Notes: generated by a model not told the origin, from the sequence alone. DNA of 64,000 nucleotides from Roseibium sp. HPY-6 (GCF_040530035.1 NZ_JBEWCD010000001.1:2294001-2358000), one strand, 5' to 3'. Shown: positions 7,818-17,066, counted from the first letter of the stretch. Numbers and translations are program-made.

Positions 7818-8363
7818 ATGACGGAAGACATGAAAAAAGCCGGTGGTCCTGCAAGTGCGGTACACATTGCACATCACCTAGCCAACTCGGACAACTTCCA
7901 GAACCTGTTTCAGGAAGGCATGTCTCTCGTTGAAGAAACCGCCATGTATCTGGATGGAGAGGGCCGCGAGGAAGCCAAGCAGCTGCCGCGCCCCGCTTCA
8001 CTCGCTTACGCGACAGAATCCATGCGGCTGACAACCCGGCTGATGCAACTTGCTTCGTGGCTCCTGCTTCAGCGCGCAGTCAACGAAGGCGAAATGTCCC
8101 GTGAGCAGGCAGGCAGCGAGAAAAATAAGGTCCGTCTGGATAAGCTCAGCAGCACAACCGGTGGCCCGTCCTGGGAAGATCTTCCGCAAACATTGCGCGA
8201 TCTGATCGAGCGCTCCACGCGTCTTCAGGAACGCGTCGTTCACCTCGACAAGATGCTCTATCGCAAAGGCGTCGAAGAGCACCACGAGGAAGAAGCGATC
8301 AACGACAACCCGGTCGCATCTCAACTGAACCAGCTGCACGCGGCCTTCGCGAAGCTTGGCTGA
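7818..8363 (+). CDS. rcdA: RcdA, regulator of CtrA degradation (DUF1465)
   Basis: A 181-residue protein of the DUF1465/RcdA family. In Caulobacter, RcdA is a ClpXP adaptor that works with CpdR and PopA to deliver CtrA for proteolysis. The helical-bundle core is seen in LFQEGMSLVEETAMYLDGEG, YATESMRLTTRLMQLASWLL and the RLQERVVHLDKML region. An acidic/disordered tail follows. GAGG lies about 11 bases upstream of the ATG; the internal Met at residue 5 is an alternative. cpdR lies about 40 kb away in this window. A hairpin terminator follows within 30 bp, so the gene is monocistronic. Confidence 0.9.
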   Translation: MTEDMKKAGGPASAVHIAHHLANSDNFQNLFQEGMSLVEETAMYLDGEGREEAKQLPRPASLAYATESMRLTTRLMQLASWLLLQRAVNEGEMSREQAGSEKNKVRLDKLSSTTGGPSWEDLPQTLRDLIERSTRLQERVVHLDKMLYRKGVEEHHEEEAINDNPVASQLNQLHAAFAKLG

Positions 8364-8387
8364 CCAGGCGCTCAATCCGCTTCAATG

Positions 8388-8413
8388 AAAAGCCGCCATC
8401 TGGCGGCTTTTTT
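8388..8413 (+). terminator. Rho-independent terminator of rcdA
   Basis: Stem AGCCGCC / GGCGGCT with a four-base loop and a T-run, 25 bp after the rcdA stop codon. Confidence 0.9.
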
Positions 8414-8476
8414 CATGCCGTCCCGACTGCTCGGACACTACGTTCAGGATCCCGACCGTTCATCCGTCGACAGATT

Positions 8477-9070
8477 TCAAGATGGCTCGATCACGCGGGT
8501 CAATATTTCCAGCAGGGACGCTCTAATCTCTTTTTGAGATGCCGCAGTTGTTCCGACAGCGCTTTGCCCTGCTCTTTCGATCAGGTCGAGAACAAGCCCC
8601 GCGGTCGCCGTTCGGCTTGAATAGACATCGGGGATGTGCCGTTCGAGCGCCCCGATCAGGCGCGCCCTTGTCTTCAGGAACGCGCCGCCGGCCTCCGGAT
8701 TTCGAAAGATCTCAGCAACGATTTCGGCACTGAGCGCCGCATTTTCCGGCGACGAACAGATTGCAAAATAGGCCTCGGCAAACTCGGCCAGCGCGGCACT
8801 GCCATCAGCCGACACCGAATCCAGAAGGTTGAGCAGCGGCTCCATCTCCGAGGCCTCGATTTCCGCGATGGCCGCAATGATCTCATGTTTGCCGTTGAAG
8901 TGATTGTAGAGATTTCCAAGGCTGATACCGGCCTCGCCCGCAATGTCGCGCATGCCGGTCTGATGAAACCCTTTGAGAATGAAGAGCTTCGCCGCGGCTT
9001 CGACGATCAGCTGACGGCGCTGTGCAGTCTTGTCCGCACGCGTCGATTTCTCTGGTCTATGTTCCGCCAT
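8477..9070 (-). CDS. TetR/AcrR family regulator, divergent to the fatty acid hydroxylase gene
   Basis: A 197-residue regulator. The HTH lies at residues 20-65 (RRQLIVEAAAKLFILKGF ... GMRDIAGEAGISLGNLYNHF), followed by a helical C-terminal domain. It is transcribed away from the sterol desaturase-like gene at 9204. The 16-bp perfect palindrome at 9174-9189 between them is the probable binding site and would let the protein repress the hydroxylase operon. The ligand is unknown. The start at 9070 has only a weak purine-rich upstream sequence. Confidence 0.9.
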   Translation of the reverse strand: MAEHRPEKSTRADKTAQRRQLIVEAAAKLFILKGFHQTGMRDIAGEAGISLGNLYNHFNGKHEIIAAIAEIEASEMEPLLNLLDSVSADGSAALAEFAEAYFAICSSPENAALSAEIVAEIFRNPEAGGAFLKTRARLIGALERHIPDVYSSRTATAGLVLDLIERAGQSAVGTTAASQKEIRASLLEILTRVIEPS

Positions 9071-9173
9071 CTGCTTTTCTTGCCCGTTCAGGATTCCCTG
9101 CCACGTTTGTGAGTGTTTCTCATTTCAGGTTTTGACCCGACTTGCAATTCGGCCTGCACGATATTAGTTAAAT

Positions 9174-9189
9174 GAACGAACGTTCGTTC
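9174..9189. promoter_or_regulatory. Perfect TetR-type operator palindrome
   Basis: GAACGAACGTTCGTTC is a perfect 16-bp palindrome. It ends 14 bp before the ATG of the hydroxylase gene and about 100 bp from the divergent TetR start. AACGAACGTTCGTT-type sequences are classical TetR-family operators. A protein bound here would cover the ribosome-binding and promoter region of the hydroxylase operon. Confidence 0.72.
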
Positions 9190-9203
9190 TAATGAGGTAT
9201 CTG

Positions 9204-10115
9204 ATGTTCGACAATATAGAAGCACGTTTGTCACTGGCGGACCCTGTGTTCGCGGCCGTGGAAATGATCGGCCTGGTCTTCCTGCTGCTGCTGGTTTCCG
9301 AAACGGCCTGGGATGTCTTTTCCGGTTACCGGAAGTCACTTCGGGAGACTGGCGCGAACATTCTGATTTCAATCGTCAACAATGTTCTGGAACGGCTTGC
9401 ATTTGGCGCGATCTTTGTTGTCGGGATCTTCGCGGCGGAGTATCTGGCGATTGCCACAATTCCGTTGTCCTGGTGGTCCTGGCCGCTCGCGGTCCTACTG
9501 GCAGACCTGACCTATTACTGGATGCACAGGTGCGAACACCGTGTCCGCCTGCTTTGGACCTATCACAGCGTCCACCACTCATCGCCGGAATTCAATTTCA
9601 GCACCGCCTTGCGCCTGGCCTGGATCGAAGCCCTGTTTACCTGGATTTTCTTCGTTCCGATGGTGATGATTGGTTTCGATCCTGCCCAGGTGATCGCCGC
9701 CTTCGCCGTTGTGATCGCTTACCAATCCTGGATCCACACTGAAAAGCTCGGAAAACTCGGTTTTCTCGACGGGGTATTGAACACCCCCTCCAACCATCGC
9801 GTACACCATGGCAGGAATTCGATCTATCTGGACAAGAATTACGGCGGCATCCTGATCGTCTGGGACAGGTTTTTCGGAACCTATGAGCCGGAAACCGAGC
9901 AGGTCCTGTACGGGATAACCGAACCGGTAATGTCGTCAAATCCCTTCATCATCAACTTTCGCGAGACAACGCTTCTCTTGAAGGATGTGCTTCGGCCCGG
10001 ACCACTGAAATCCCGGCTCGCGACAATCGTCATGCCCCCGGGCTGGCGTAAGGAAAAGAGAGCAAACAACCAGGCCGAAACCCTCGACCAGACACCGCAG
10101 CGTCAGGACACGTGA
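9204..10115 (+). CDS. Sterol desaturase / fatty acid hydroxylase superfamily membrane protein
   Basis: A 303-residue membrane di-iron oxygenase. The histidine clusters of the family are present: HRCEH at about residues 108-112, HSVHH near 121-125 and NHRVHH near 197-202. Hydrophobic helices flank them (residues 17-33, 66-100, 140-175). These enzymes hydroxylate or desaturate lipids; the substrate here is unknown. The longest frame starts at 9192, only two bases past the operator, but GAGG six bases upstream of ATG 9204 marks the better start. Its stop codon overlaps the ATG of the next hydrolase gene, so the two are translationally coupled and probably under the divergent TetR regulator. Confidence 0.9.
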   Translation: MFDNIEARLSLADPVFAAVEMIGLVFLLLLVSETAWDVFSGYRKSLRETGANILISIVNNVLERLAFGAIFVVGIFAAEYLAIATIPLSWWSWPLAVLLADLTYYWMHRCEHRVRLLWTYHSVHHSSPEFNFSTALRLAWIEALFTWIFFVPMVMIGFDPAQVIAAFAVVIAYQSWIHTEKLGKLGFLDGVLNTPSNHRVHHGRNSIYLDKNYGGILIVWDRFFGTYEPETEQVLYGITEPVMSSNPFIINFRETTLLLKDVLRPGPLKSRLATIVMPPGWRKEKRANNQAETLDQTPQRQDT

Positions 10116-11164
10116 TGAAACTCGACGTCATTGCAGCAACCTTTGCAGGCTATATTGCGGCGTTCGGTCTGACCGAACGCCCGCAAACCCCAGGTGAACG
10201 GGACTACATCATCGAGCATCATAGACTTCCGGGTGGCAGTCCTGGCGTGATACTGGATGCGGAACTGACGGTTCCATACGGCGAAGCGCGTGTTCCAGGC
10301 GTCATTCTTATCACCGGATCCGGACCTCAGAACAAAGACGAGGAGATGGCGGGCCACAAGCCCTTTTTGGTTCTCTCTGACCACCTGACGAAGCATGGCT
10401 TTGCGGTCCTGCGATACGATGACCGCGGCGTCGGCAAAAGCACCGGCGATTTTTCTTCCGTCACACCAATGGAACTGGCTGCCGACGCGGCAGCTGCAAT
10501 GCGGTTCCTGAAAACGCATCCCCGCATTGCAGGCGGCAAGACCGGATACATCGGACACTCGGAAGGTGGTTATCTTGCGCCGATTGCACATAAGCAAAAC
10601 GCGGCGGACTTTCAGATATTACTCGCAGCGCCTGCGCTTCGATTGCTTCCCGACGTCATGGCAACACAGGTTGCAGACGTTGCAAGAGCGCAGGGAGTTT
10701 CAGAAAGTGAGATCGATCGGCAACTTCGGGCAGTCGACGAGGTGGTGTCATTACTCCGCTCACCAGACACCCCACAGGACATGCGAAAGATACTGGCCGC
10801 CATATTCAAGCGGGCGGGCGCAAATCGCAGCCAGATCAAGGAGAACGTGGACCTTTGGTCATCACCCTGGGCGATCGCTTATGCCAAGCATGATCCCCGG
10901 CCTTACCTTGAAACCCTCAAGGTGCCTGTCCTTGCCGTTTTTGGCGAACACGATCTGCAGGTCTCTCCCCGGCAGAATGCGCCGGTGATGGAGGGGTTGT
11001 TGCGTCATCCCCAATCCAGGACACTCGTTCTGGCGGGACTGAATCACCTTCTTCAGCCGACTGAGACCGGCAAGGTCTCCGAATATGTCCGCATTCCCAC
11101 GACAATTGACCCAATTGCGCTGCGCACTATGGAAAAGTGGATGTCTGCCGTTACTGCCGACTGA
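10115..11164 (+). CDS. Alpha/beta hydrolase, coupled to the fatty acid hydroxylase
   Basis: A 349-residue hydrolase. The catalytic serine lies in GHSEGG (about Ser149), the oxyanion region in ILITGSGPQNKDE, and later GEHDLQVSP and GLNHLL supply the likely Asp and His. It resembles serine esterases/peptidases of the COG1073 type. Its ATG overlaps the upstream stop codon (TGATG), with AGGA just upstream, so it is in one operon with the hydroxylase. This suggests a shared lipid substrate or product, for example an ester (inference). A GTG three bases earlier is an alternative start. Confidence 0.88.
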   Translation: MKLDVIAATFAGYIAAFGLTERPQTPGERDYIIEHHRLPGGSPGVILDAELTVPYGEARVPGVILITGSGPQNKDEEMAGHKPFLVLSDHLTKHGFAVLRYDDRGVGKSTGDFSSVTPMELAADAAAAMRFLKTHPRIAGGKTGYIGHSEGGYLAPIAHKQNAADFQILLAAPALRLLPDVMATQVADVARAQGVSESEIDRQLRAVDEVVSLLRSPDTPQDMRKILAAIFKRAGANRSQIKENVDLWSSPWAIAYAKHDPRPYLETLKVPVLAVFGEHDLQVSPRQNAPVMEGLLRHPQSRTLVLAGLNHLLQPTETGKVSEYVRIPTTIDPIALRTMEKWMSAVTAD

Positions 11165-11230
11165 ACAAACGATTGTCTACGTTGTTGATCGGCCGGGCTG
11201 GAAACCCGCGGGAACGTATTAAGCACACAA

Positions 11231-11259
11231 TAAAAAACCCGGCCATTGGCCGGGTTTTC
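11231..11259. terminator. Bidirectional terminator between the hydrolase and rpmE
   Basis: AAAACCCGGCC / GGCCGGGTTTT forms an 11-bp stem with a three-base loop, and there are A- and T-runs on the two sides. It serves the plus-strand hydrolase gene and the minus-strand rpmE gene, which converge here. Confidence 0.92.
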
Positions 11260-11281
11260 AATGTCGAGAATTTCGGGGCGC

Positions 11282-11506
11282 TTAAGAGCCGAGGAAGCCT
11301 GCGAACTTGTTCTTGAAGCGGGACACACGGCCGCCGCGGTCCATCAGCTGACGGTCGCCGCCGGTCCACGCCGGGTGGGACGTCGGGTCGATGTCGAGCT
11401 GCAGGGTGTCGCCTTCCGCGCCATATGTAGAGCGGGTGGTGAATTCGGTACCATCGGTCATGACGACCTTAATGGTGTGATAGTCGGGATGAATATCCGC
11501 TTTCAT
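11282..11506 (-). CDS. rpmE: 50S ribosomal protein L31
   Basis: A 74-residue protein beginning [22 protein letters not shown], as in bacterial L31. It lacks the CxxC zinc knuckle, so it is the C-minus form. [19 protein letters not shown] near the C-terminus is characteristic. The frame extends to 11521, but ATG 11506 has AAAGGA seven bases upstream and matches the family start. Monocistronic, ending at the bidirectional terminator. Confidence 0.97.
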   Translation of the reverse strand: MKADIHPDYHTIKVVMTDGTEFTTRSTYGAEGDTLQLDIDPTSHPAWTGGDRQLMDRGGRVSRFKNKFAGFLGS

Positions 11507-11821
11507 GACCGGTCCTTTCAAGCGCCGTCCAAGGCTTATGCCGCAAGCGATGGATAAAGGCGCAAAACGAGATAAAGGGCCGCCGATCCGGATGCGGACG
11601 CCGCCCTCAGAAACATGAGGCGGGGATATACCCCAAGCAAGCAGTCAAGACAAGGGACAATTTCCTGCGATACGCATTTGGCCTTGATCAAGGAATACGG
11701 CGCGTTTTTCTGTCACATCACATTCGGGCGGCGATCGGGATCAAGGCATTGTTCCAGCGCCGGAACATGATAAAGACGAGACATACCGGGCGTATAGACC
11801 CGGACAAGAAGGAGAGCCCAT
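11507..11821. other. Divergent promoter region of rpmE and the ABC exporter
   Basis: No gene is visible in these 315 bases. The stretch contains a 12-bp palindrome CCTTGATCAAGG (around 11681-11692) and the AAGGAGAG ribosome-binding site of the exporter near its right end. Promoters for rpmE and the exporter must lie here, but I cannot place hexamers with confidence. Confidence 0.4.
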
Positions 11822-13630
11822 TTGGCGAATGCAAGCGCAACAGACCCTCAGGGCGGAGAGGACAGATCCCGCAGGTCCTTGAAGCCGCTGACACGCCTTC
11901 TGCCATATCTTTTGAAGCACCGTGGGATGGTTCTGGCGGCTGTTGCAGCGCTTTTTTCCGCTGCCGTCATTACACTTGTCCTGCCCGCGGCGGTTCGTAG
12001 AATGATCGACTACGGGTTCGGAGCTGACGATCCAGCACTTGTAAATTCCTATTTTGCGGTTCTGATCGGCGTCGTCTGTGCCTTGGCGATGGCGAGTTCC
12101 ATCCGCTACTTCCTTGTGATGTGGTTGGGAGAACGCGTTGTGGCAGAGATCCGCTCCGACGTCTTCGACCACATGACACGCCTCAGCCCGTCCTTCTATG
12201 ACAGTGCCAAATCAGGCGAGATCCTGTCGCGGCTTACAGCCGACACCACTCAGATCAAGGCGGCCTTCGGCGCCAGCGCGTCACTGGCCATGCGGAACCT
12301 GATCATGTTCGCAGGTGCCGCGGTCATGATGGTCGTCACAAGCCCGCGCCTGTCCGTTTTTGTTCTCGCAGCGATCCCGGTGATCCTTGTCCCTGTCCTG
12401 GGTTTCGGCCGCAAGGTGCGCAAGAGGTCCCGGTTCGCGCAGGACACACTTGCTGATGCGTCCGCTTATGCCAGCGAAATGCTCGGTTCTGTGCGCACAC
12501 TGCAGGCCTTTACACACGAAGGCCGTAGCGCCGATCGCTATGGATCCGCCGTCGAAACGGCATTTCAAGCCGCGCGGCAAGCGATCATGGCCCGGGCCGC
12601 GCTGACCGGTTTTGCGATTTTCGTTATTGGCTCCAGCATCGTGGCGGTTCTTTGGATCGGAGCAAGCGATGTCTTTGCCGGTCGGATCACCGGCGGCGAG
12701 CTGAGCCAGTTTCTGCTCTATTCGATACTTGCCGCCGGGTCCCTGGCTGCACTCTCCGAAGTCTGGGGCGAACTCTCTCAGGCTGCCGGAGCTGCCGAAC
12801 GGTTGTCCGAACTCCTCGAAATCGAGCCAGAGATAAAAGCCCCCGCCAACCCGGTCAAATTGCCGGAAAATCATCTTGGGGCAATATCCTATGACCGCGT
12901 CTCCTTCGCCTATGGCAACAGCAAGGACATGCCGGTTGTAAGGAACCTTACTCTGGAAGTTTCGCCCGGAGAAACGGTCGCTGTGGTCGGGCCGTCGGGT
13001 GCCGGAAAGTCAACACTGTTCAGTCTTCTGATGCGTTACTACGATCCGGGCGCGGGTTCGATCCGCCTTAATGGCGTCGAGTTGAAACAGCTCGACCCCA
13101 CGGATCTGCGCGGTCACATAGCCCTTGTTCCGCAGGATACGGCAATTTTCGGCGCCACGATTGCCGAGAACATTGCCTATGGGCGCCCGGATGCCTCGCG
13201 CGAGGAAATTGTCGCGGCGGCGCAGGCCGCGCTGGCAGCACCCTTTATCGAGAACATGACAGATGGCTATGACACGCTTGTCGGCGAGCGCGGGATCACG
13301 CTTTCAGGCGGCCAGCGTCAGCGGATTGCGATTGCCCGTGCGGTCCTTCGCAATGCTCCTGTCCTTCTTCTCGATGAGGCGACCAGCGCGCTCGATGCGG
13401 AAAGCGAAAACCTGGTCCAAAAGGCGCTCGACAGACTGATGGCCGGCCGTACGACCCTTGTCATTGCACACCGGCTCGCGACCGTCCTCAAAGCGGACAG
13501 GATTGTCGTCATGGAAGACGGCCAAATTGTAGAGACAGGTACGCACGCCGAGTTGAGCGCCGCGGGTGGTCTTTACGCCAAACTGGCACGCCTGCAGTTC
13601 GGCGCGGAAAAGCAGAAAGAAACCGCTTAA
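11822..13630 (+). CDS. MsbA-like ABC exporter (fused permease and ATPase)
   Basis: A 602-residue half-transporter that probably dimerises. Six transmembrane helices span about residues 30-320. The nucleotide-binding domain follows, with Walker A GPSGAGKST near residue 390, signature LSGGQRQRIAIARA near 494, Walker B VLLLDEATSALD near 514 and the H-loop IAHRLAT. It matches the MsbA-related lipid/multidrug exporter group of alphaproteobacteria; the substrate is unknown. The start is TTG 11822, supported by AAGGAG about eight bases upstream. The next gene converges 90 bp downstream with no clear terminator between them. Confidence 0.93.
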   Translation: MANASATDPQGGEDRSRRSLKPLTRLLPYLLKHRGMVLAAVAALFSAAVITLVLPAAVRRMIDYGFGADDPALVNSYFAVLIGVVCALAMASSIRYFLVMWLGERVVAEIRSDVFDHMTRLSPSFYDSAKSGEILSRLTADTTQIKAAFGASASLAMRNLIMFAGAAVMMVVTSPRLSVFVLAAIPVILVPVLGFGRKVRKRSRFAQDTLADASAYASEMLGSVRTLQAFTHEGRSADRYGSAVETAFQAARQAIMARAALTGFAIFVIGSSIVAVLWIGASDVFAGRITGGELSQFLLYSILAAGSLAALSEVWGELSQAAGAAERLSELLEIEPEIKAPANPVKLPENHLGAISYDRVSFAYGNSKDMPVVRNLTLEVSPGETVAVVGPSGAGKSTLFSLLMRYYDPGAGSIRLNGVELKQLDPTDLRGHIALVPQDTAIFGATIAENIAYGRPDASREEIVAAAQAALAAPFIENMTDGYDTLVGERGITLSGGQRQRIAIARAVLRNAPVLLLDEATSALDAESENLVQKALDRLMAGRTTLVIAHRLATVLKADRIVVMEDGQIVETGTHAELSAAGGLYAKLARLQFGAEKQKETA

Positions 13631-13719
13631 ATCTGCCGGTTTCAACGAAGCAAGGCGTGACGAGCGTTCCAGAACGACGCTGCGCACCCGCGACAGTCGC
13701 TGGGTGGCTGACGTTTTCC

Positions 13720-14625
13720 TCAGGACGCTGCGCGTGCCTTCTTGGCTTGCCCTCTGCCTTCTGCTGCGGCCAGCGCAGCACCGGCCAGCACGAGCGGAGC
13801 CGCCAGCAGAAAAGACGTGGAAAGCGGCAGCCTGAAGATCAGGAGGTCGGCGGCGATCGGCCAGAGCAGCGCGACATACTCGAAAGGTGCGAGGCGCGAC
13901 GCCTCCGCGTAGCGAAACGCGAGCGTCATCGCGATATGTGTGAAACCGCCAAACAGCCCCGCACTGATGAGAAGAACCAGGGTCATTCCATCCGGCATGA
14001 TCCACCCCGAAGGCAGCGTGAACAACGCACCGATCATCGACGCAATGACGAAGTAAAGGGCGATAGCTCCCGGGCTCTCTGTGCGGTTCAAGCTCCTCAC
14101 CATGATAAGGGCGAGCGCGGTCAGAACAGCGGACACCAGACCGAGGATATAGCCCATAAGGCGTCCCTCACCCGCGGCGCCCGCATTCAATTCCGGCCAG
14201 ACCAGAACAACAACGCCGGCAAAACCCAGCCCAACGCCCCCGACACGCCAGACGGTTATTCTCTCCGACAACAGGAAAACGGCAGCCACAGCCATAAGCA
14301 CCGGGGAAAGCTGCGCGATCAGGATGGCCTCAGCCACATTCAGCCTAGCGATTGCTGCAAACGAAGTGAACAGGGCTAAAGCTCCGAAAGCTGACCGTAT
14401 GAGGTGATCAATCGGTCTTTTTGTTGCCAGGCCCTGGGGAAACTCGTTTCTCAGCCATAGGAAAATGATCAGGGGTATCAGTGCAAAAAAGGCCCGAAAG
14501 AAAACGATCTCGCCGAGAGGCACATCCTCGCTTACAGCCTTGACGCTGACGAACATGCCGGCACCCAGAAAGCCCGACAGAATGCGCAGCCCTATGCCAA
14601 GTCCAGGACGATCCATGCTGCTCAT
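13720..14625 (-). CDS. EamA/DMT family transporter coupled to the ABC importer operon
   Basis: A 301-residue membrane protein with ten hydrophobic segments in two five-helix halves, the EamA layout. The first half contains FFRAFFALIPL and the second FGGFTHIAMTLAFRYAEASRLAPFEYVALL. EamA proteins usually export amino acids, metabolites or siderophore-like molecules. Its ATG overlaps the stop of the preceding ABC permease (ATGA), so it is the last gene of the six-gene importer operon. An exporter coupled to a NikA/CntA-like importer recalls metallophore systems, in which a DMT protein exports the chelator; that parallel is inference. Confidence 0.9.
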   Translation of the reverse strand: MSSMDRPGLGIGLRILSGFLGAGMFVSVKAVSEDVPLGEIVFFRAFFALIPLIIFLWLRNEFPQGLATKRPIDHLIRSAFGALALFTSFAAIARLNVAEAILIAQLSPVLMAVAAVFLLSERITVWRVGGVGLGFAGVVVLVWPELNAGAAGEGRLMGYILGLVSAVLTALALIMVRSLNRTESPGAIALYFVIASMIGALFTLPSGWIMPDGMTLVLLISAGLFGGFTHIAMTLAFRYAEASRLAPFEYVALLWPIAADLLIFRLPLSTSFLLAAPLVLAGAALAAAEGRGQAKKARAAS

Positions 14626-15413
14626 GTTTCATTTCCTTGAGCCAAAGCATCACGGAGTGCATCTCCGGCAAGGTTGATCGCAAGGACACAGCCGACAACC
14701 GTCAATCCGGGCCAGATCATCTGGAGCGGGCTGGAGCGCATGTGAATGCGCGCATCAAGCAGCATCGTACCCCATTCTGGCAAAGGCGGTTGCACACCGA
14801 ACCCTAAAAAGCCCAAGGCTGAAATGCCCAGGATGGCTCGGGCGAACATTCCGGTCCAGACCACGGTAAGCGAAGGCATCAAAGAAGGCAGATAGTGCCA
14901 GCGGGCGATAGACGGCAAGGAGACCCCGGCAAGCTTTGCCTGAACCACGTAGCCGCGTGTCGCGAGCGAGAGGCCGATCCCGCGCGCAACCCGCGCGTAG
15001 CGCATCCATCCGGTGACGCTCAGCGCAAAAATCAGACTGCCCGTACCGGCCCCCAGAACACCAGCAATCACGACGGCGGCAACGAGTTCGGGAAATGCGA
15101 GAAACGTGTCCGTCGTCCGCATCATCAGCCAGTCGGCAGTCTTCCCTCCGAGCGCAGCAATCAGGCCGACAAGCGTTCCGGCCGCAAGTCCGATAACCGA
15201 CACGAGAAATGCCAGACCCAAAGACCAGCGGGCTCCATAGAGCAGGCGTGACAGGATATCCCGCCCAAGGGCATCCGTTCCAAGAAGCCATTGACCGCCA
15301 GGCGGCTGCAGGCGGTTGGGAATGTCGATCGCGGTCGGATCATAAGGCGCGAGCATTGGCCCAAAGACCGTGAGAAGGACCAGGCAGATAATCAGGACAA
15401 TGACGCTACGCAT
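14622..15413 (-). CDS. ABC transporter permease, DppC/NikC type
   Basis: A 263-residue inner-membrane permease. It has an N-terminal helix, a periplasmic loop with PNRLQPPGGQWLLGTDALGRDILSR split over two stretches, and the EAA-like cytoplasmic loop (AKLAGVSLPSIARWHYLPSLM). GTDxxGRD and the C-terminal GxQPPxPEWGxML are hallmarks of DppC/OppC/NikC proteins. GGAG six bases upstream of ATG 15413 favours this start over TTG 15425. It overlaps the stop of the upstream permease by 8 bp and the EamA start by 4 bp. Confidence 0.93.
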   Translation of the reverse strand: MRSVIVLIICLVLLTVFGPMLAPYDPTAIDIPNRLQPPGGQWLLGTDALGRDILSRLLYGARWSLGLAFLVSVIGLAAGTLVGLIAALGGKTADWLMMRTTDTFLAFPELVAAVVIAGVLGAGTGSLIFALSVTGWMRYARVARGIGLSLATRGYVVQAKLAGVSLPSIARWHYLPSLMPSLTVVWTGMFARAILGISALGFLGFGVQPPLPEWGTMLLDARIHMRSSPLQMIWPGLTVVGCVLAINLAGDALRDALAQGNET

Positions 15414-16344
15414 CCCGTTCTCCAATGCGCGGGTCGATCACGCGGTAGAACAGATCGATAAGCAGGTTCACGATGACAAACAACAGGGCAGCGAGAAGCA
15501 CGACAGCTTGCACTTTGGGAAAGTCCCGGGCCTCGATCGCACTCACGAGAAAGCTGCCAAGGCCGGGACGCGCAAAAATCACCTCCACCATGACCGCGCC
15601 TTCCAGGAGAAAGGCCAGTTCCAGGCCGAAAACAGTCACCACCGGAATAGCGGCATGGGGTGCAATGTGATCGCGGCCGATGGCTTTGTCCGGGATGCCA
15701 CGCCGCCTGAAAGCAGGCAGGAAGGGCTGTCCGCGCGCTTCCAGGATGCCGGAACGGATGATCCGGGTGAGAGATGCCGCCACACCAAGGCCGAGCGTCA
15801 TTGCGGGCAGGATTGCATGGGCGGGCGTGCGCGCGCCCATGGCCGGCAGCCAGGCCAGATTGACCGCAAAAAGGAGAATGAGCAGAAGCCCCAGCCAGTA
15901 TGCAGGTATGGCTGCGCCGAGCGAAGCGATGGCAACCGCACCACGATCGATCCAGCTTCCCGGCCGTTTGGCGGCAAAGATCGCAAGCGGAATGGAAAGC
16001 GCCAGACCGATTGCCAGGCCCGCGAGTGCGAGCGGCACAGTATAAAAGGTGGCCGCCGCAAGTTCTGGCAATACGGGCCGTCCGCTCACGGATGAATTGC
16101 CGAAATCACCCTGCAGGATCGGGCCTATCCATGATTGAAATGCGGTCCAAAAACCTGCATTGAGCCCTGCTTCAACCCGGATCTTGTCGATGATCTCCGG
16201 TGATACCACGGAATGGTAACGCGCGATCGCAATCGCCAGAGCGGGATCTCCAGGCGCGTTCCAGAGCAAGGCAAAGGTGGCCAGAGCAGTCCCGGCCAGC
16301 ACGACCGCGGCGCGCAAAAGAAGTCCGAACAACGCTTGTGTCAC
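15406..16344 (-). CDS. ABC transporter permease, DppB/NikB type
   Basis: A 312-residue permease with an N-terminal helix, a periplasmic domain containing WNAPGDPALAIA and QGDFGNSSVSGRPV, and a C-terminal core with six helices. The loop RRRGIPDKAIGRDHIAPHAAIPVV corresponds to the EAA motif that contacts the ATPases. The start is GTG, overlapping the upstream ATPase stop (GTGA). It pairs with the DppC-type permease to form the channel for the binding protein encoded first in the operon. Confidence 0.92.
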   Translation of the reverse strand: MTQALFGLLLRAAVVLAGTALATFALLWNAPGDPALAIAIARYHSVVSPEIIDKIRVEAGLNAGFWTAFQSWIGPILQGDFGNSSVSGRPVLPELAAATFYTVPLALAGLAIGLALSIPLAIFAAKRPGSWIDRGAVAIASLGAAIPAYWLGLLLILLFAVNLAWLPAMGARTPAHAILPAMTLGLGVAASLTRIIRSGILEARGQPFLPAFRRRGIPDKAIGRDHIAPHAAIPVVTVFGLELAFLLEGAVMVEVIFARPGLGSFLVSAIEARDFPKVQAVVLLAALLFVIVNLLIDLFYRVIDPRIGERDA

Positions 16345-17066
16345 GCAGCCCCCTCCAGCGCACCCAGCGAGAAGGCTGCATCGCGAAGCGTCCGGCCATA
16401 GTCGGTCTGAGGGCGCGCGACAAAGGCTTCGGCCGTTGCGATTTCTTCGATGCGGCCACTGCGAAGCACCGCAATTTCATCGCTATGCGCGGCTGCATAT
16501 CCAAGATCGTGTGTAACAATCAGTGCCGCGAATTTCTCTTCGACCTGCAATTCGCTGATCAGACGGGCCGTATGCTTCTGCGTCACCGCATCCAGGGCGG
16601 AGAGCGGTTCGTCGAAGAGCACCAGGGCCGGAGCAGCAATAAGAGCACGCAGGATCCCGACCCGCTGTGCCTGACCGATCGATACTTCGCTCGGTCGGCG
16701 ATCCAGTAGATCCGGAGAGAGTTCGAGGCCTCGGCAAAGCCTTTCCAGCCGCGCCTTGTCCAATGTCAGCTTGCGCGCCTTGAGTGGCTCGGCAACAGAC
16801 CGGCGCAAACTCAACGCAGGATTGAAAGCGGCACGCGGTTCCTGCATAACCAGCGCAGGATGGCAGCGGTGCACGCTGTCGTCCATCCAGGTGACGCTGC
16901 CTTTCGAAAGCCTGACAAGACCCAATACAGCGGCAAGAAGTGTTGATTTTCCTGCACCGCTTTCCCCGACGACAGCGAGCGTTTTGGCAGGTGCAAGTGT
17001 CAGGGAGACGTCATGCAATGTCACGACTTTGCCACGCGTGACGGACACATCTTCGAGCTTCAGCAT
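16341..17066 (-). CDS. ABC transporter ATPase with degenerate signature motif (second subunit)
   Basis: A 241-residue ATPase. Walker A is GESGAGKST near residues 34-42 and Walker B ALVLFDEPLSALD; the H-loop is IVTHDLG. The signature loop reads VSIGQAQRVGILRAL instead of LSGGQxQR, so the first signature glycine is altered. It is shorter than most OppF/NikE proteins (about 265-330 residues), lacking the C-terminal oligopeptide extension. Its ATG overlaps the end of the first ATPase by 7 bp and its stop overlaps the permease start. Confidence 0.92.
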   Translation of the reverse strand: MLKLEDVSVTRGKVVTLHDVSLTLAPAKTLAVVGESGAGKSTLLAAVLGLVRLSKGSVTWMDDSVHRCHPALVMQEPRAAFNPALSLRRSVAEPLKARKLTLDKARLERLCRGLELSPDLLDRRPSEVSIGQAQRVGILRALIAAPALVLFDEPLSALDAVTQKHTARLISELQVEEKFAALIVTHDLGYAAAHSDEIAVLRSGRIEEIATAEAFVARPQTDYGRTLRDAAFSLGALEGAA

